A DNA stretch of 64,000 bases, from contig NZ_BAABAL010000004.1 in NCBI RefSeq assembly GCF_039537405.1, positions 248,001 to 312,000 of the forward strand, in the 5' to 3' direction. Origin of the DNA: Allokutzneria multivorans. GTDB lineage: Bacteria > Actinomycetota > Actinomycetes > Mycobacteriales > Pseudonocardiaceae. Below, in pieces: positions 40,117-48,097 of the stretch; position 1 is the stretch's first letter, and the number at the start of each line of letters is the position of its first letter. The notes below the pieces were generated by a model, which saw nothing but the letters and a program-made list of their open reading frames with translations, was not told the origin of the DNA and searched no databases. The position numbers were made by a program, and so were the translations under genes.

Positions 40117-41193
40117 TCAGTGGTCGCGGATCGTCACCAGTGAGACGAGCGCGCGCAGCTCGGCGCCCGCGACCGGTTCGGGGCCGACATCGGCGAGCGC
40201 GTGCAGAGCCGCCTGCGCGGAGCGCTCGGCCTCCCGGCGCGCCCATTCCCTGCCGCCAGCCGCCTCGACCAGGTGTGCGGCGCGCTCGATCTCGGTGGGA
40301 GTCAGGGCGCGGTCGAGCCGGTACAGCTCGGCCAGCTCCGCCCCCGCGACGGTGCCGGATTCGAGCGCCGCCACCACGGGCAAGGACTTCTTGCGGCTGG
40401 CCAGGTCGCTGCCGACGGGCTTGCCCACCACGTCGGGATCTCCCCAGATGCCAAGCACGTCGTCGACCACCTGGAACGCCATGCCCAGGTGTTCGCCCAT
40501 CCGCTGGAACGCGTCCACCTGCGCGTCGCTGCCACCGCCGGTCACCGCGCCGAGCGCGCACGCGCAGCCCAGCACGGCAGCGGTCTTGCCCGCGGCCATG
40601 GCCTGGCACTCCGCCATGCTCACGTGCTCGCGCGCGGGGAAGTCGGTGTCCGCGCTCTGACCGTCCATCAGGCGGCACAGCGTGAGCGCCATCGTTCGCA
40701 CACCTCGAACCGACGCCGTGCCGCCGCCGTCGGTGAGCACCCGCATCGCCAAGGCCCACAACGCGTCCCCGGCCAGGATCGCCGCCGGCGCCCCGAAGAC
40801 CGTCCAAGCCGTGGGCCGGTTCCGGCGCGTGGTGTCGCCGTCGATGATGTCGTCGTGCAGCAGGGAGAAGTTGTGCACCAGCTCCACCGACGTCGCCGCC
40901 AGGACCGCGTCCTCGGCCGCGCCTCCGACGGCTCGCGCCGATAACAGGGCCAGCGCGGGGCGGAGCCACTTCCCGCCGTTGTCGTCGGTGCGTGGTCGCC
41001 CGTGCTCGTCGAGCCAGCCGAAGTGGTAGGCGGCGACCCGCCGCACCGGCTCCGGCAGCGTGTCCACCGCCGCGCGCACGGTCGGCTCGACCGCCGCGCG
41101 ACACTTCGCGAGGAGCGCCGCCACGTCCCTCCTTTTGGGGTCGTCGCTGGTCATGGCCGTGAGACGGATCTTCTCGTCCGGGTTCGCCGTCAT
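40117..41193 (-). CDS. Polyprenyl (geranylgeranyl) diphosphate synthase family
   Basis: A 358-aa trans-isoprenyl diphosphate synthase. The first Asp-rich motif is SLLHDDIIDGDTTRRNRPTA and the second is FQVVDDVLGIWGDP, with the basic GKPVGSDLASRKKSLPV that follows it. It elongates allylic diphosphates with IPP. The residue before the first Asp-rich motif region suggests a C15-C20 or longer product, which cannot be decided here. The ATG at 41193 follows AGGAGGG. No terpene cyclase lies nearby, so it may serve primary prenyl needs. Confidence 0.9.
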   Translation of the reverse strand: MTANPDEKIRLTAMTSDDPKRRDVAALLAKCRAAVEPTVRAAVDTLPEPVRRVAAYHFGWLDEHGRPRTDDNGGKWLRPALALLSARAVGGAAEDAVLAATSVELVHNFSLLHDDIIDGDTTRRNRPTAWTVFGAPAAILAGDALWALAMRVLTDGGGTASVRGVRTMALTLCRLMDGQSADTDFPAREHVSMAECQAMAAGKTAAVLGCACALGAVTGGGSDAQVDAFQRMGEHLGMAFQVVDDVLGIWGDPDVVGKPVGSDLASRKKSLPVVAALESGTVAGAELAELYRLDRALTPTEIERAAHLVEAAGGREWARREAERSAQAALHALADVGPEPVAGAELRALVSLVTIRDH

Positions 41194-41356
41194 CGCACCC
41201 AGGCCCTCCTTCTCGCGCTGCGGCACCCTCGTCAACGGCCCAGGTAGGGCGCGTGAGGGACGCGCACGAAGCACATCCCGGACATGCGGCGCGAGCAACA
41301 GTATTCACAGAAAGAAGAAGCCGGGCAGAGCAGGGGACTCTGGCAAATGGTCGTAT

Positions 41357-42184
41357 TTACAGGGCCATTTGGCCCAGTGTCAGCGACAGCACGATGCCGA
41401 GGTCCGCGCACACGTGCACCGTCAGGTTCCAGACGAAGCCGCGAGCGCTGAGCATCGCGAACGCGCAGGCCAGCCCGAACGCGGCCGAGGTCAGCACGCC
41501 GATCCACCCGCCGGGGTTGCCGCCGAGGTGGCTCAACCCGAACACCGCCGAGCCCAGCGCAAGTGCCGGAGCGAGCGGCATGACCTCGCGCGCCGCCCGC
41601 AACGCCGCGCCTCGGTACAGGAACTCCTCGGACGCCGCGTTGATCAGGCAGCCCGCGAGCATCACGGGCAGCCACGGCAGCACCGAAGGCAGGTGGGCCA
41701 GCGCTCCGGACGGCAGCTCGGCCAGGAAGATGCCCGGCACCAGCAGGCACAGCAGCGGTCCGAGGATCAGCCAGCCACCCGCGCGCGGCGAACCGGGGCG
41801 CAGGTACAGCTCGTCCAGTGACCACCGCTGCCGCCGGGCGAGCAGCGCGGCCAGGCCGACCGAGACGAGCTTGACGCTGTTGACCGCGAGGAACACGACC
41901 GGGATCGGCAGGCTCACGAGCGTCCCCGCCACCCCGGGCAGCGACGTGATCACCGTCGTCAGCCAGCCGAAGACCGACGTCGCGGCGAACAGCAGCAGGA
42001 GCGGCCGGGCCGGGCTCCACGAGGGGACGGTGCTCATCAGCAGCAGTGCCGCCGTGCCCGCGACGCCGATTCCGATCGACCAGCTCGGCTCGCTCAGCGC
42101 GGCCGGAATCCCGCTGGCCACCAGGCCCGCGAAGCATGCCGCTAGGGCGGCTGAGCTGGTGTTTCTCTTGTCAAGGACAGACAT
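41357..42184 (-). CDS. CPBP-family intramembrane glutamic endopeptidase
   Basis: A 275-aa membrane protein with about eight helices. The CPBP motifs are present: AASEEFLYRGAALRAAREVM (EExxxR) and LSHLGGNPGGWIGVLTSAAF (conserved His in the second motif). These Abi/CAAX-type proteases cleave prenylated or bacteriocin-related substrates. The divergent TetR gene starts 74 bp upstream and the pair shares two operator-like sites. Confidence 0.88.
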   Translation of the reverse strand: MSVLDKRNTSSAALAACFAGLVASGIPAALSEPSWSIGIGVAGTAALLLMSTVPSWSPARPLLLLFAATSVFGWLTTVITSLPGVAGTLVSLPIPVVFLAVNSVKLVSVGLAALLARRQRWSLDELYLRPGSPRAGGWLILGPLLCLLVPGIFLAELPSGALAHLPSVLPWLPVMLAGCLINAASEEFLYRGAALRAAREVMPLAPALALGSAVFGLSHLGGNPGGWIGVLTSAAFGLACAFAMLSARGFVWNLTVHVCADLGIVLSLTLGQMAL

Positions 42185-42206
42185 GGGCGCTTCTTCTCCT
42201 GTCGAT

Positions 42207-42248
42207 TAGTACAGCTGTGATAGAGCGAAGCTAGCACAGGTGTGATAG
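42207..42248. promoter_or_regulatory. Two operator copies between CPBP protease and TetR genes
   Basis: Two 17-bp near-palindromes, TAGTACAGCTGTGATAG (42207-42223) and TAGCACAGGTGTGATAG (42232-42248), start 25 bp apart. Together they give a consensus TANCACAGSTGTGATA. They lie between divergent starts at 42184 and 42258, where the TetR protein is likely to bind and repress both. Confidence 0.65.
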
Positions 42249-42257
42249 GAGTGAGGA

Positions 42258-42869
42258 GTGCCGATCGACCACGACCAACGCCGGGCCGAGCTCGCCGACG
42301 CCGTCTGGCGGATCGTGCTGCGCGAAGGGGTTCCGGCGGCCTCCGTGCGCGGTGTCGCCCGCGAGGCGGGGCTGTCGACGGGCTCGGTGCGCTACTTCTT
42401 CACCACTCAGGACGAGCTGCTGCGCTTCGCGATGCGGGAGGTCGTGAGCCGGGCCGAGCGCCGCGTCCAGGCCGGGGCCGGGTGGCGCACGCGCGAGGTC
42501 GGCGAGGGCGATCCGATCGCCGCCGGTGTCGACCTGCTCAAGCAGGTGCTGCCGCTGGACGCGGAGCGGCTCACCGAGGCGCGCGTCTGGTTCGCCTTCA
42601 CCGCGCACGGGACCACCGATCCTGACGTCCGGCGAATCCGCCAGGAGGCCGACGAGGGCGTGAAGGGCTTGTGCCGCACGTGCGTCAGCGACCTCGACGG
42701 GCTCGGGCTGCTCGGCGCCGGGCGCGACCTCGCCCTGGAGGCCGAGCGGCTGTGGGCGCTGCTGGACGGCCTGACCCTGCACGTCCTGCTCGCCCCCGAG
42801 CCGCCCGGTCCCGACGCGGTCGCCGCGGTGTTGGATCGGCACCTGCGTGATCTGGGGCTCAACACTTAG
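42258..42869 (+). CDS. TetR-family regulator
   Basis: A 203-aa TetR protein with helix-turn-helix RRAELADAVWRIVLREGVPA and GLSTGSVRYFFTTQDELLRF, the latter the recognition helix typical of TetR. The GTG at 42258 is set by GTGAGGAG. The C-terminal half is helical and would bind an unknown inducer. The two operator copies upstream also face the CPBP gene. Confidence 0.92.
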   Translation: MPIDHDQRRAELADAVWRIVLREGVPAASVRGVAREAGLSTGSVRYFFTTQDELLRFAMREVVSRAERRVQAGAGWRTREVGEGDPIAAGVDLLKQVLPLDAERLTEARVWFAFTAHGTTDPDVRRIRQEADEGVKGLCRTCVSDLDGLGLLGAGRDLALEAERLWALLDGLTLHVLLAPEPPGPDAVAAVLDRHLRDLGLNT

Positions 42870-42905
42870 CCCTTGCGCTAAGTTTCCCGCCGGGCAATAC
42901 TTAGC
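42864..42905. promoter_or_regulatory. ArsR-type operator at the regulator-SRPBCC operon
   Basis: ACTTAGC-N6-GCTAAGT (42864-42870 and 42877-42883) is a perfect 7-bp inverted repeat, with a third ACTTAGC at 42899-42905 just before the ArsR start at 42909. The TetR stop codon lies inside the left arm. This is the expected place and form of an ArsR self-operator. Confidence 0.65.
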
Positions 42906-42908
42906 CGC

Positions 42909-43280
42909 ATGGCACAGTATTCGGCGGCGGTGGACGAGGTGTTCGTCGCGCTCGCCGACCCGACCCGGCGCGAGGTCATCCGGCGCCTGGGACGAGGTCC
43001 GACGAGCGTCGGCGAACTCGCTCGCGAGTTCCCGATGACGCTCCCGTCCTTCATGAAGCACGTGCGGACGCTGGAGGGGAGCGGCCTCATCCGCACCACC
43101 AAGCGCGGTCGCGTGCGCACCTGCGCGCTGGACCGCGACCGCCTCGCCCTGGTCGAGGACTGGCTCGCGGAGCAGCGCCGGATCTGGGAGGAGCGCACCG
43201 ACCGGCTCGACAGCTTCGTCACCGGCCACCAGGCACAGCAGCAGGAACAGCAGCAGGAACAGAAAGAGGAAAAGCCGTGA
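42909..43280 (+). CDS. ArsR-family regulator
   Basis: A 123-aa winged-helix protein: VFVALADPTRREVIRRLGRG, LAREFPMTLPSFMKHVRTLE (recognition helix) and SGLIRTTKRGRVRTCAL. It has no metal-binding CxC and resembles the subgroup paired with SRPBCC proteins, which respond to stress or organic ligands. It ends in a Gln/Glu-rich tail (QQQEQQQEQKEE). It overlaps the following SRPBCC gene by four bases (GTGA), and the operator at 42864 lies upstream. Confidence 0.93.
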   Translation: MAQYSAAVDEVFVALADPTRREVIRRLGRGPTSVGELAREFPMTLPSFMKHVRTLEGSGLIRTTKRGRVRTCALDRDRLALVEDWLAEQRRIWEERTDRLDSFVTGHQAQQQEQQQEQKEEKP

Positions 43281-43753
43281 ACCCCGATCTCGACCTCGTC
43301 CTGGACCGGGTCATCCGCGCCCCCCGCGCCCTCGTGTGGAGCGCGTGGACCGATCCGTCCAGCTTCGCGCAGTGGTGGTTGCCCGCGCCGACGATCTGCC
43401 GCGTCGACCGCCTCGACGTCCGGCCCGGCGGTGGGCTCGTGACGCGGATGAGCGAGGACGGCGTGGACTTCCAGCCGCACGTGGACGCGAGCTTCCTGGT
43501 CGTGGAGGACCAGGAGCGGATCGTCTTCACCAACACCATCGACAGCGAGTGGCGCCCGGTCGCGCCAGCGCCGGTGCACATGACCGCCGAGATCAAGTTC
43601 GCCGACCACCCGGACGGCACCGACTACCGGATCGTCGTCCGGCACGGCGACCCGTCCTCCCGCGCACGCCACCACGAACTCGGCTTCTTCGACGGCTGGG
43701 GCTCGGTCACCGAGCAGCTCGCCTCGGTCGCGGAGGGGCTGGTCCTCCGATGA
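43277..43753 (+). CDS. SRPBCC (AHSA1-type) domain protein
   Basis: A 158-aa protein of the AHSA1/START superfamily: LDRVIRAPRALVWSAWTDPS and FAQWWLPAPTICRVDRLDVR at the N-terminus, the glutamate- and tyrosine-bearing RIVFTNTIDSEWRPV, and HHELGFFDGWGSVTEQLASV at the end. The GTG-started ArsR partner in front is the usual regulator for this group. Its stop overlaps the next gene (ATGA). It binds a small hydrophobic molecule by analogy with its family. Confidence 0.92.
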   Translation: MNPDLDLVLDRVIRAPRALVWSAWTDPSSFAQWWLPAPTICRVDRLDVRPGGGLVTRMSEDGVDFQPHVDASFLVVEDQERIVFTNTIDSEWRPVAPAPVHMTAEIKFADHPDGTDYRIVVRHGDPSSRARHHELGFFDGWGSVTEQLASVAEGLVLR

Positions 43754-44373
43754 AGATCGTGATCACGGAGTTCGTCACCCTCGACGGCGTCAGCCAGGGT
43801 CCCGGCTCGCCGGAGGAGGACACCAGCGACGGTTTCACGCGCGGCGGCTGGCTCGTGCCCCACATCGACGAGGTGTTCGTCAAGCGCACCTCGGAGTGGC
43901 TGGACCAGGCCGACGGCCTGCTGTTCGGACGCCGCACCTACGAGGCCTTCGCCCGGGACTGGCCGGAGATCACCGACCCGGACGACCCGTACACCGAGCG
44001 GATGAACTCGCTGCCGAAGTACGTCGTGACCGCCACCCTCACCGAGGGCGGCTGGAACCCCACGACCGTCCTGCGCGGCGACCCCCTCACGACCGTTGCC
44101 GAGCTGAAGGCCAGGCCTGGGCGGGAACTCCAGATCCACGGAAGCTCGCGCCTGGCCTCCGCGTTGCTGTCGGCGGGCCTCGTCGACGCGCTCCGGCTCG
44201 TCGTCGCCCCGGTCGTCATCGGCTCCGGGCGGCGGCTGCTCGACTCGGGCGCGCCGGTCGGCCTCCACCTCGTGGAGCACGAAGTGACCCCGAAAGGTTT
44301 GCTGCTGCTCCGGTACGAGACCACCGGTGCCGCACAGGTGGCCGCCTACGACGGCGTCACTGACTTCGTGTAG
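43750..44373 (+). CDS. Dihydrofolate reductase-like (RibD C-terminal) protein
   Basis: A 207-aa protein with the RibD C-terminal/DHFR fold: MKIVITEFVTLDGVSQGPGS, DQADGLLFGRRTYEAFARDW, and VDALRLVVAPVVIGSGRRLL. It reduces an unidentified substrate with NADPH. It forms one operon with the ArsR and SRPBCC genes, all linked by four-base overlaps. Such triplets are common in actinomycetes and are regulated by the ArsR protein. Confidence 0.92.
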   Translation: MKIVITEFVTLDGVSQGPGSPEEDTSDGFTRGGWLVPHIDEVFVKRTSEWLDQADGLLFGRRTYEAFARDWPEITDPDDPYTERMNSLPKYVVTATLTEGGWNPTTVLRGDPLTTVAELKARPGRELQIHGSSRLASALLSAGLVDALRLVVAPVVIGSGRRLLDSGAPVGLHLVEHEVTPKGLLLLRYETTGAAQVAAYDGVTDFV

Positions 44374-44436
44374 GCCGCGCCCTCCTGGCGCTTCCAGCCA
44401 CCGATCCGCCCGCCGTAGCCGCTGTGCTGGACGCGC

Positions 44437-45642
44437 TCAGGACGGCGGCGCTTGCACCATGAGCCGCCGTCCTGCCAGGAAGCTCCGCTCAGTGTCGTTG
44501 GTGGCCAACGCAATCGCTTCGTCATAGGCCGCGACGGCCTCCGAAGCCCGGTCGAGCCGCGCGAGCAGGTCCGCGCGCGTCGCGTGCAGCAGGTGGTAGC
44601 TCGGCAGATCCAGCTCGTCGACGATGGCCAGCGCGAGCGCGGGGCCGTGCACCTCGGCAACGGCGACCGCGCGGTTGAGCGCCACGATCGGCGTCGGCGA
44701 GAGCTCCACCAGCTGGTCGTAGAGCGCGAGCACCTGCGTCCAGTCGGTCGCGGGGCCGTCGGTGTGCACGGCGCCGATCGCGGCCTGCACCTGGTACGGC
44801 CCCGGCTGACCGCGCCGCAAGCATTGGCGCACAAGGGAATGGCCCTCGGCGATCAGCTCCCGGTCCCACAGCGCGCGGTCCTGCTCCGCGAGCACCACCA
44901 GCTCGCCGTTCGGCCCCACCCGCGCCGGGCGCCGTGCCTCGGTGAGCACCAGCAGCGCGAGCAGCCCGGTCACCTCCGGCTCGTCGGGCATCAGCTCGGC
45001 GAGCGCCCGCGCCAAGCGGATCGCCTCCTGGCTCAGATCCGTCCGCAGCAGCTGCCCCGACGTGGCCGCGTACCCCTCGTTGAACACCAGGTAGAGCACG
45101 GCCAGCACCGAGGACAGGCGGTCGGGCAGCTCCGCCGCCTCGGGCACGCGATAGGGGATGCCCGCGTCGCGGATCTTCTTCTTCGCGCGCACGATCCGTT
45201 GCGCCACAGTGGTTTCCGGCACCAGGTAGGCCCGCGCGATCTCGGCCACCTCCAGTCCGCCGAGCAGGCGCAGCGTCAGCGCCGTCCGCGCGAGCGGGGA
45301 CAGCGCCGGGTGGCAGCAGGTGAAGATCAGGCGGAGCTGGTCGTCGCGCACGGGGCCCACCTCCTCCGGCTCATCGGGTTGGTGCAGCAGCTGCGCCTGC
45401 GCGTGGCGGGCCTCCCGCGTGGACTCCCGGCGCAGGCGGTCGATCGCGCGGTTGCGGGCGGTGGTCACGATCCACGCGCCCGGGTTGGGCGGCGGCGCCT
45501 CGGCCCACTTCCGCACGGCCACCGCGAACGCGTCCTGCACGGCCTCCTCGGCGAGCCCGATGTCACCGAGCACCCGCGTCAGCGTGGCGACGCAGCGGCC
45601 GTACTCCGCGCGGTAGACCTCGTCCAAGCGCGCCACGCTCAC
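44437..45642 (-). CDS. ECF42-type RNA polymerase sigma factor
   Basis: A 401-aa sigma-70-family factor. Region 2 (LDEVYRAEYGRCVATLTRVL, DAFAVAVRKWAEAPPPNPGA) and region 4 (ALTLRLLGGLEVAEIARAYL, PETTVAQRIVRAKKKIRD) are clear. A long C-terminal helical extension (about 200 residues, DUF6596/TPR-like) and a coupled YCII protein define the ECF42 group. No anti-sigma factor is visible. The GTG at 45642 overlaps the YCII stop (GTGA). Confidence 0.92.
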   Translation of the reverse strand: MSVARLDEVYRAEYGRCVATLTRVLGDIGLAEEAVQDAFAVAVRKWAEAPPPNPGAWIVTTARNRAIDRLRRESTREARHAQAQLLHQPDEPEEVGPVRDDQLRLIFTCCHPALSPLARTALTLRLLGGLEVAEIARAYLVPETTVAQRIVRAKKKIRDAGIPYRVPEAAELPDRLSSVLAVLYLVFNEGYAATSGQLLRTDLSQEAIRLARALAELMPDEPEVTGLLALLVLTEARRPARVGPNGELVVLAEQDRALWDRELIAEGHSLVRQCLRRGQPGPYQVQAAIGAVHTDGPATDWTQVLALYDQLVELSPTPIVALNRAVAVAEVHGPALALAIVDELDLPSYHLLHATRADLLARLDRASEAVAAYDEAIALATNDTERSFLAGRRLMVQAPPS

Positions 45643-45998
45643 ACCCACTGGGCGTCTTCGAACGGGCGCACCTCGATCGGGCAGCCGCAGGCCAGCGCGC
45701 ACTTCTCGGCCCAGCGCAGCGCCTGGTCGAGGTCCTCGCACTCCAGCACCCAGAGGCCGCCGAGCTGTTCCTTGGTCTCAGCGAACGGGCCGTCGGTGAT
45801 CGTGGTGCTGAAGCCGTCCTTCGGCCGGACGACCGTGGTGGCGTGCGAGGACCGCAGTCCGCCGACGAACACCCACGACCCGGCCGCGCGCATCTCGTCG
45901 GTGACCTTCTCGGTCCGGGTCATCTGCGCCCGGAACTCCTCATCGGAGGGGGCGGGCGCGGTCTCGTCGAACTGGACGGCGAGCAGGTACTTCTTCAC
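45639..45998 (-). CDS. YCII/DGPF-family protein, partner of the sigma factor
   Basis: A 119-aa protein with the DGPF signature (ITDGPFAETKEQLGGLWVLE) and a KKYLLAVQFDE start, as in YCII-related proteins that accompany ECF42 sigma factors. The GTG at 45998 follows GAGGAG at 46006-46011 (minus strand). Its stop overlaps the sigma factor start, so they are coupled. It may modulate the sigma factor through its C-terminal extension; the mechanism is not established from the sequence. Confidence 0.9.
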   Translation of the reverse strand: MKKYLLAVQFDETAPAPSDEEFRAQMTRTEKVTDEMRAAGSWVFVGGLRSSHATTVVRPKDGFSTTITDGPFAETKEQLGGLWVLECEDLDQALRWAEKCALACGCPIEVRPFEDAQWV

Positions 45999-46081
45999 GG
46001 CGAACTCCTCGGGGTGGTCGCGGCCTCTCACCATGACCACGAACGGCGTCGACGCCATTCGACACCCCGAGGAAGGAAATT

Positions 46082-47494
46082 TCAGTACCTCAGCCGGTAC
46101 ACCGGGGCGAGGTCGGCGTGGTCGCGCTCGCCGTAGGTCTCCCACTCCTGGCGCCGCACGGCCAGGAACGCCCGGTGCAGCTCGTCGCCGAGCGCCCTCG
46201 CCACCGTCTCGCTGCCCGCCAGCAGCTCGATCGCCTCGCCGAGGGAGGACGGAAGCCGCTCGACCCCGGCCTTCTTGCGCTGCGGCTTGGTCATGGTGTG
46301 CGGGTCGCGCTGCACCGGGGCGGGCAGCGTCGCGGCCTTGTCCATGCCGTCCAGCCCCGCCGAGAGCAGCACCGCCGCCGCGAGGTAGGGGTTGGCGGAG
46401 CCGTCCAGCGGCTTGACCTCGACGTTGGCCGCGGTGCTCCGCGAGGTGATCGTTCCCGGCACCAGGCGCAGCGCGGCCTCGCGGTTCTCCACGCCCCAGC
46501 AGGCGTAGGCGCCGGACCACATCTGCGGCTGGAGACGCGCGTAGCTGAGCACGCTGGGCGCGAGGACCCCCATCAGCTCCGGCAGCGCGTCGAGCATCCC
46601 GGCGACGAAGGTCGCGCCGTCCTCGGACATCCCGCCGGTCTTGTCGTCGGTCCCGCCCTGCATCAGGTTGACGCCGTCACGCCACGCGCTGAGGTGCAGG
46701 TGACAGCCGTTGCCGACGGTGCCGGGGCGCACGCTCGGCGCGAAGCTCACATCGAAGCCGTGCTGACGCGCGACGCGGCGCGTGAGGACCCGGCTCAGCA
46801 CCAGCTGGTCGGCGGCGGCCAGCGGGTCGCGGGCGGAGCAGGAGAACTCGACCTGGCCGGGCCCGTACTCCGGGTGCAGCTGCTCGGCCTCGATGCCGTG
46901 CTCGGCGAGCGCGTCCAGCAGGTCCAGCGCGAACGGCTCGACCTCCAGCAGCGCGGAGGCGCTGTAGCCCGGCCCGCCGTGCCCGGGGGAGCCGTCGGCG
47001 CGCAGCAGCGACATCTCGACCTCGAAGGCCGCCTTGAACTCCACGCCCGCCGCCCGGCCGCGCTCCACCACCCGGCGCAGCGCCGAGCGCTGGCAGCACG
47101 GGGAGACCTCCAGCTCCTGCGTGTGGAGGTCGGCGGGGACCCACGCCGTCCCCGGCGCGCCGTCCAGCCGCTCCAGCGCGCTGACGTCGGGGAACAGCCG
47201 GAGGTCACCGGCGGGGCTGTCGAACGGGGCGACCATGGCGAAGCTGTCGTCGGTGCCCGAGATCGACCACACGACCGAGAAGCCGATGCCGCCGCGCAGG
47301 ACGCCGGCCAGCCTGCGCACCGGGACGAGCTTCACCCGGGTGACTCCGCCGTTGTCGACGTTGGTCATGGCCACCGCGCGGACCCCGGCGGTGCGAAGCC
47401 GCTCGGCGAGCGCGGCGCCCGCCTCCGGATCGGCGTCGAGCACCCGGGGCCGTGGCTCCACCGCGGTGCCTGCCGAACCGTTGCTGGTCTTCAT
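46082..47494 (-). CDS. Glutamine-synthetase-like enzyme
   Basis: A 470-aa class III/GlnA-like ligase. FKAAFEVEMSLLR carries metal-binding Glu residues, PEYGPGQVEFSCSARDPL the substrate/ATP region, GNGCHLHLSAW the catalytic His loop and ANVEVKPLDGSANPYLAAAV the late glutamate-site segment. The N-terminal TNVDNGGVTRVKLVPVRRLA is typical of GS-like gamma-glutamyl ligases rather than true GlnA. It would join glutamate to an amine. It lies near a FluG-type amidohydrolase and an M20 peptidase, suggesting amine or gamma-glutamyl compound catabolism. Confidence 0.88.
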   Translation of the reverse strand: MKTSNGSAGTAVEPRPRVLDADPEAGAALAERLRTAGVRAVAMTNVDNGGVTRVKLVPVRRLAGVLRGGIGFSVVWSISGTDDSFAMVAPFDSPAGDLRLFPDVSALERLDGAPGTAWVPADLHTQELEVSPCCQRSALRRVVERGRAAGVEFKAAFEVEMSLLRADGSPGHGGPGYSASALLEVEPFALDLLDALAEHGIEAEQLHPEYGPGQVEFSCSARDPLAAADQLVLSRVLTRRVARQHGFDVSFAPSVRPGTVGNGCHLHLSAWRDGVNLMQGGTDDKTGGMSEDGATFVAGMLDALPELMGVLAPSVLSYARLQPQMWSGAYACWGVENREAALRLVPGTITSRSTAANVEVKPLDGSANPYLAAAVLLSAGLDGMDKAATLPAPVQRDPHTMTKPQRKKAGVERLPSSLGEAIELLAGSETVARALGDELHRAFLAVRRQEWETYGERDHADLAPVYRLRY

Positions 47495-48097
47495 GGTCGA
47501 AATTCTCCCTGGGCGAGCCGCGCTGTCAATCGCGAAAAACATTCTTTCCGGCTGCGAGAATTCGCCTGCCGCATCGGTGGAAATCATGATGTTTCACTGG
47601 CTGAGATAAAAGCGGCACCATGATTCCACTCGGCACCTCCGGGACGGCGAGTAGATGTAGCACACGATAGCGATCGCCTGTCAAATGTCGGATTTCGATG
47701 CGTTCTTCGCCGTGCGCCGAGGTGTTCGCGGCGCGCTCGGAAGTCGGTCGGCCCTGTTCCGGTCCCGCTGAGCAGCGTTTCTGCCCGCACCGCCGCCTGA
47801 GCGGGGGTGCCGGGCGGTGCGGGACGCCCCGTCGCGCACCGGCGGGTGCGGCGGTCGCGCGTCGGTGAAGTGCGCCGTCCGTGCGCCCAGTCGCACCCGG
47901 GACCGGCAACGCCGTGACTGGGTGTGTGAATCACTCGACCGGGGGCTTGAATGTGCCGCCGCAAATGCTTCACCTGCCGAAACGGGCGTTCCGCTCACAA
48001 CGGGACAGGGCGGTCGATACCAAAAATTCGATCATGCGATCATCGACGCCCCCAGCGCGCCGTCGGGCTGGGTCGCACGGTGAAGGAGTCGCACACA
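47495..48097. other. 603-bp divergent interval without a credible gene
   Basis: The region between the glutamine-synthetase-like and M20 genes. Its first 200 bp are relatively AT-rich, with possible promoters, and CGATCAT-G-CGATCAT (48029-48044) is a short direct repeat close to the M20 start that could bind a regulator. Open frames on both strands lack ribosome binding sites and family matches. Confidence 0.5.

Noticed and set aside
41232..41285. Possible 17-aa leader peptide before the polyprenyl synthase
   Set aside because: No ribosome binding site before the ATG, and no hairpin over the next start.
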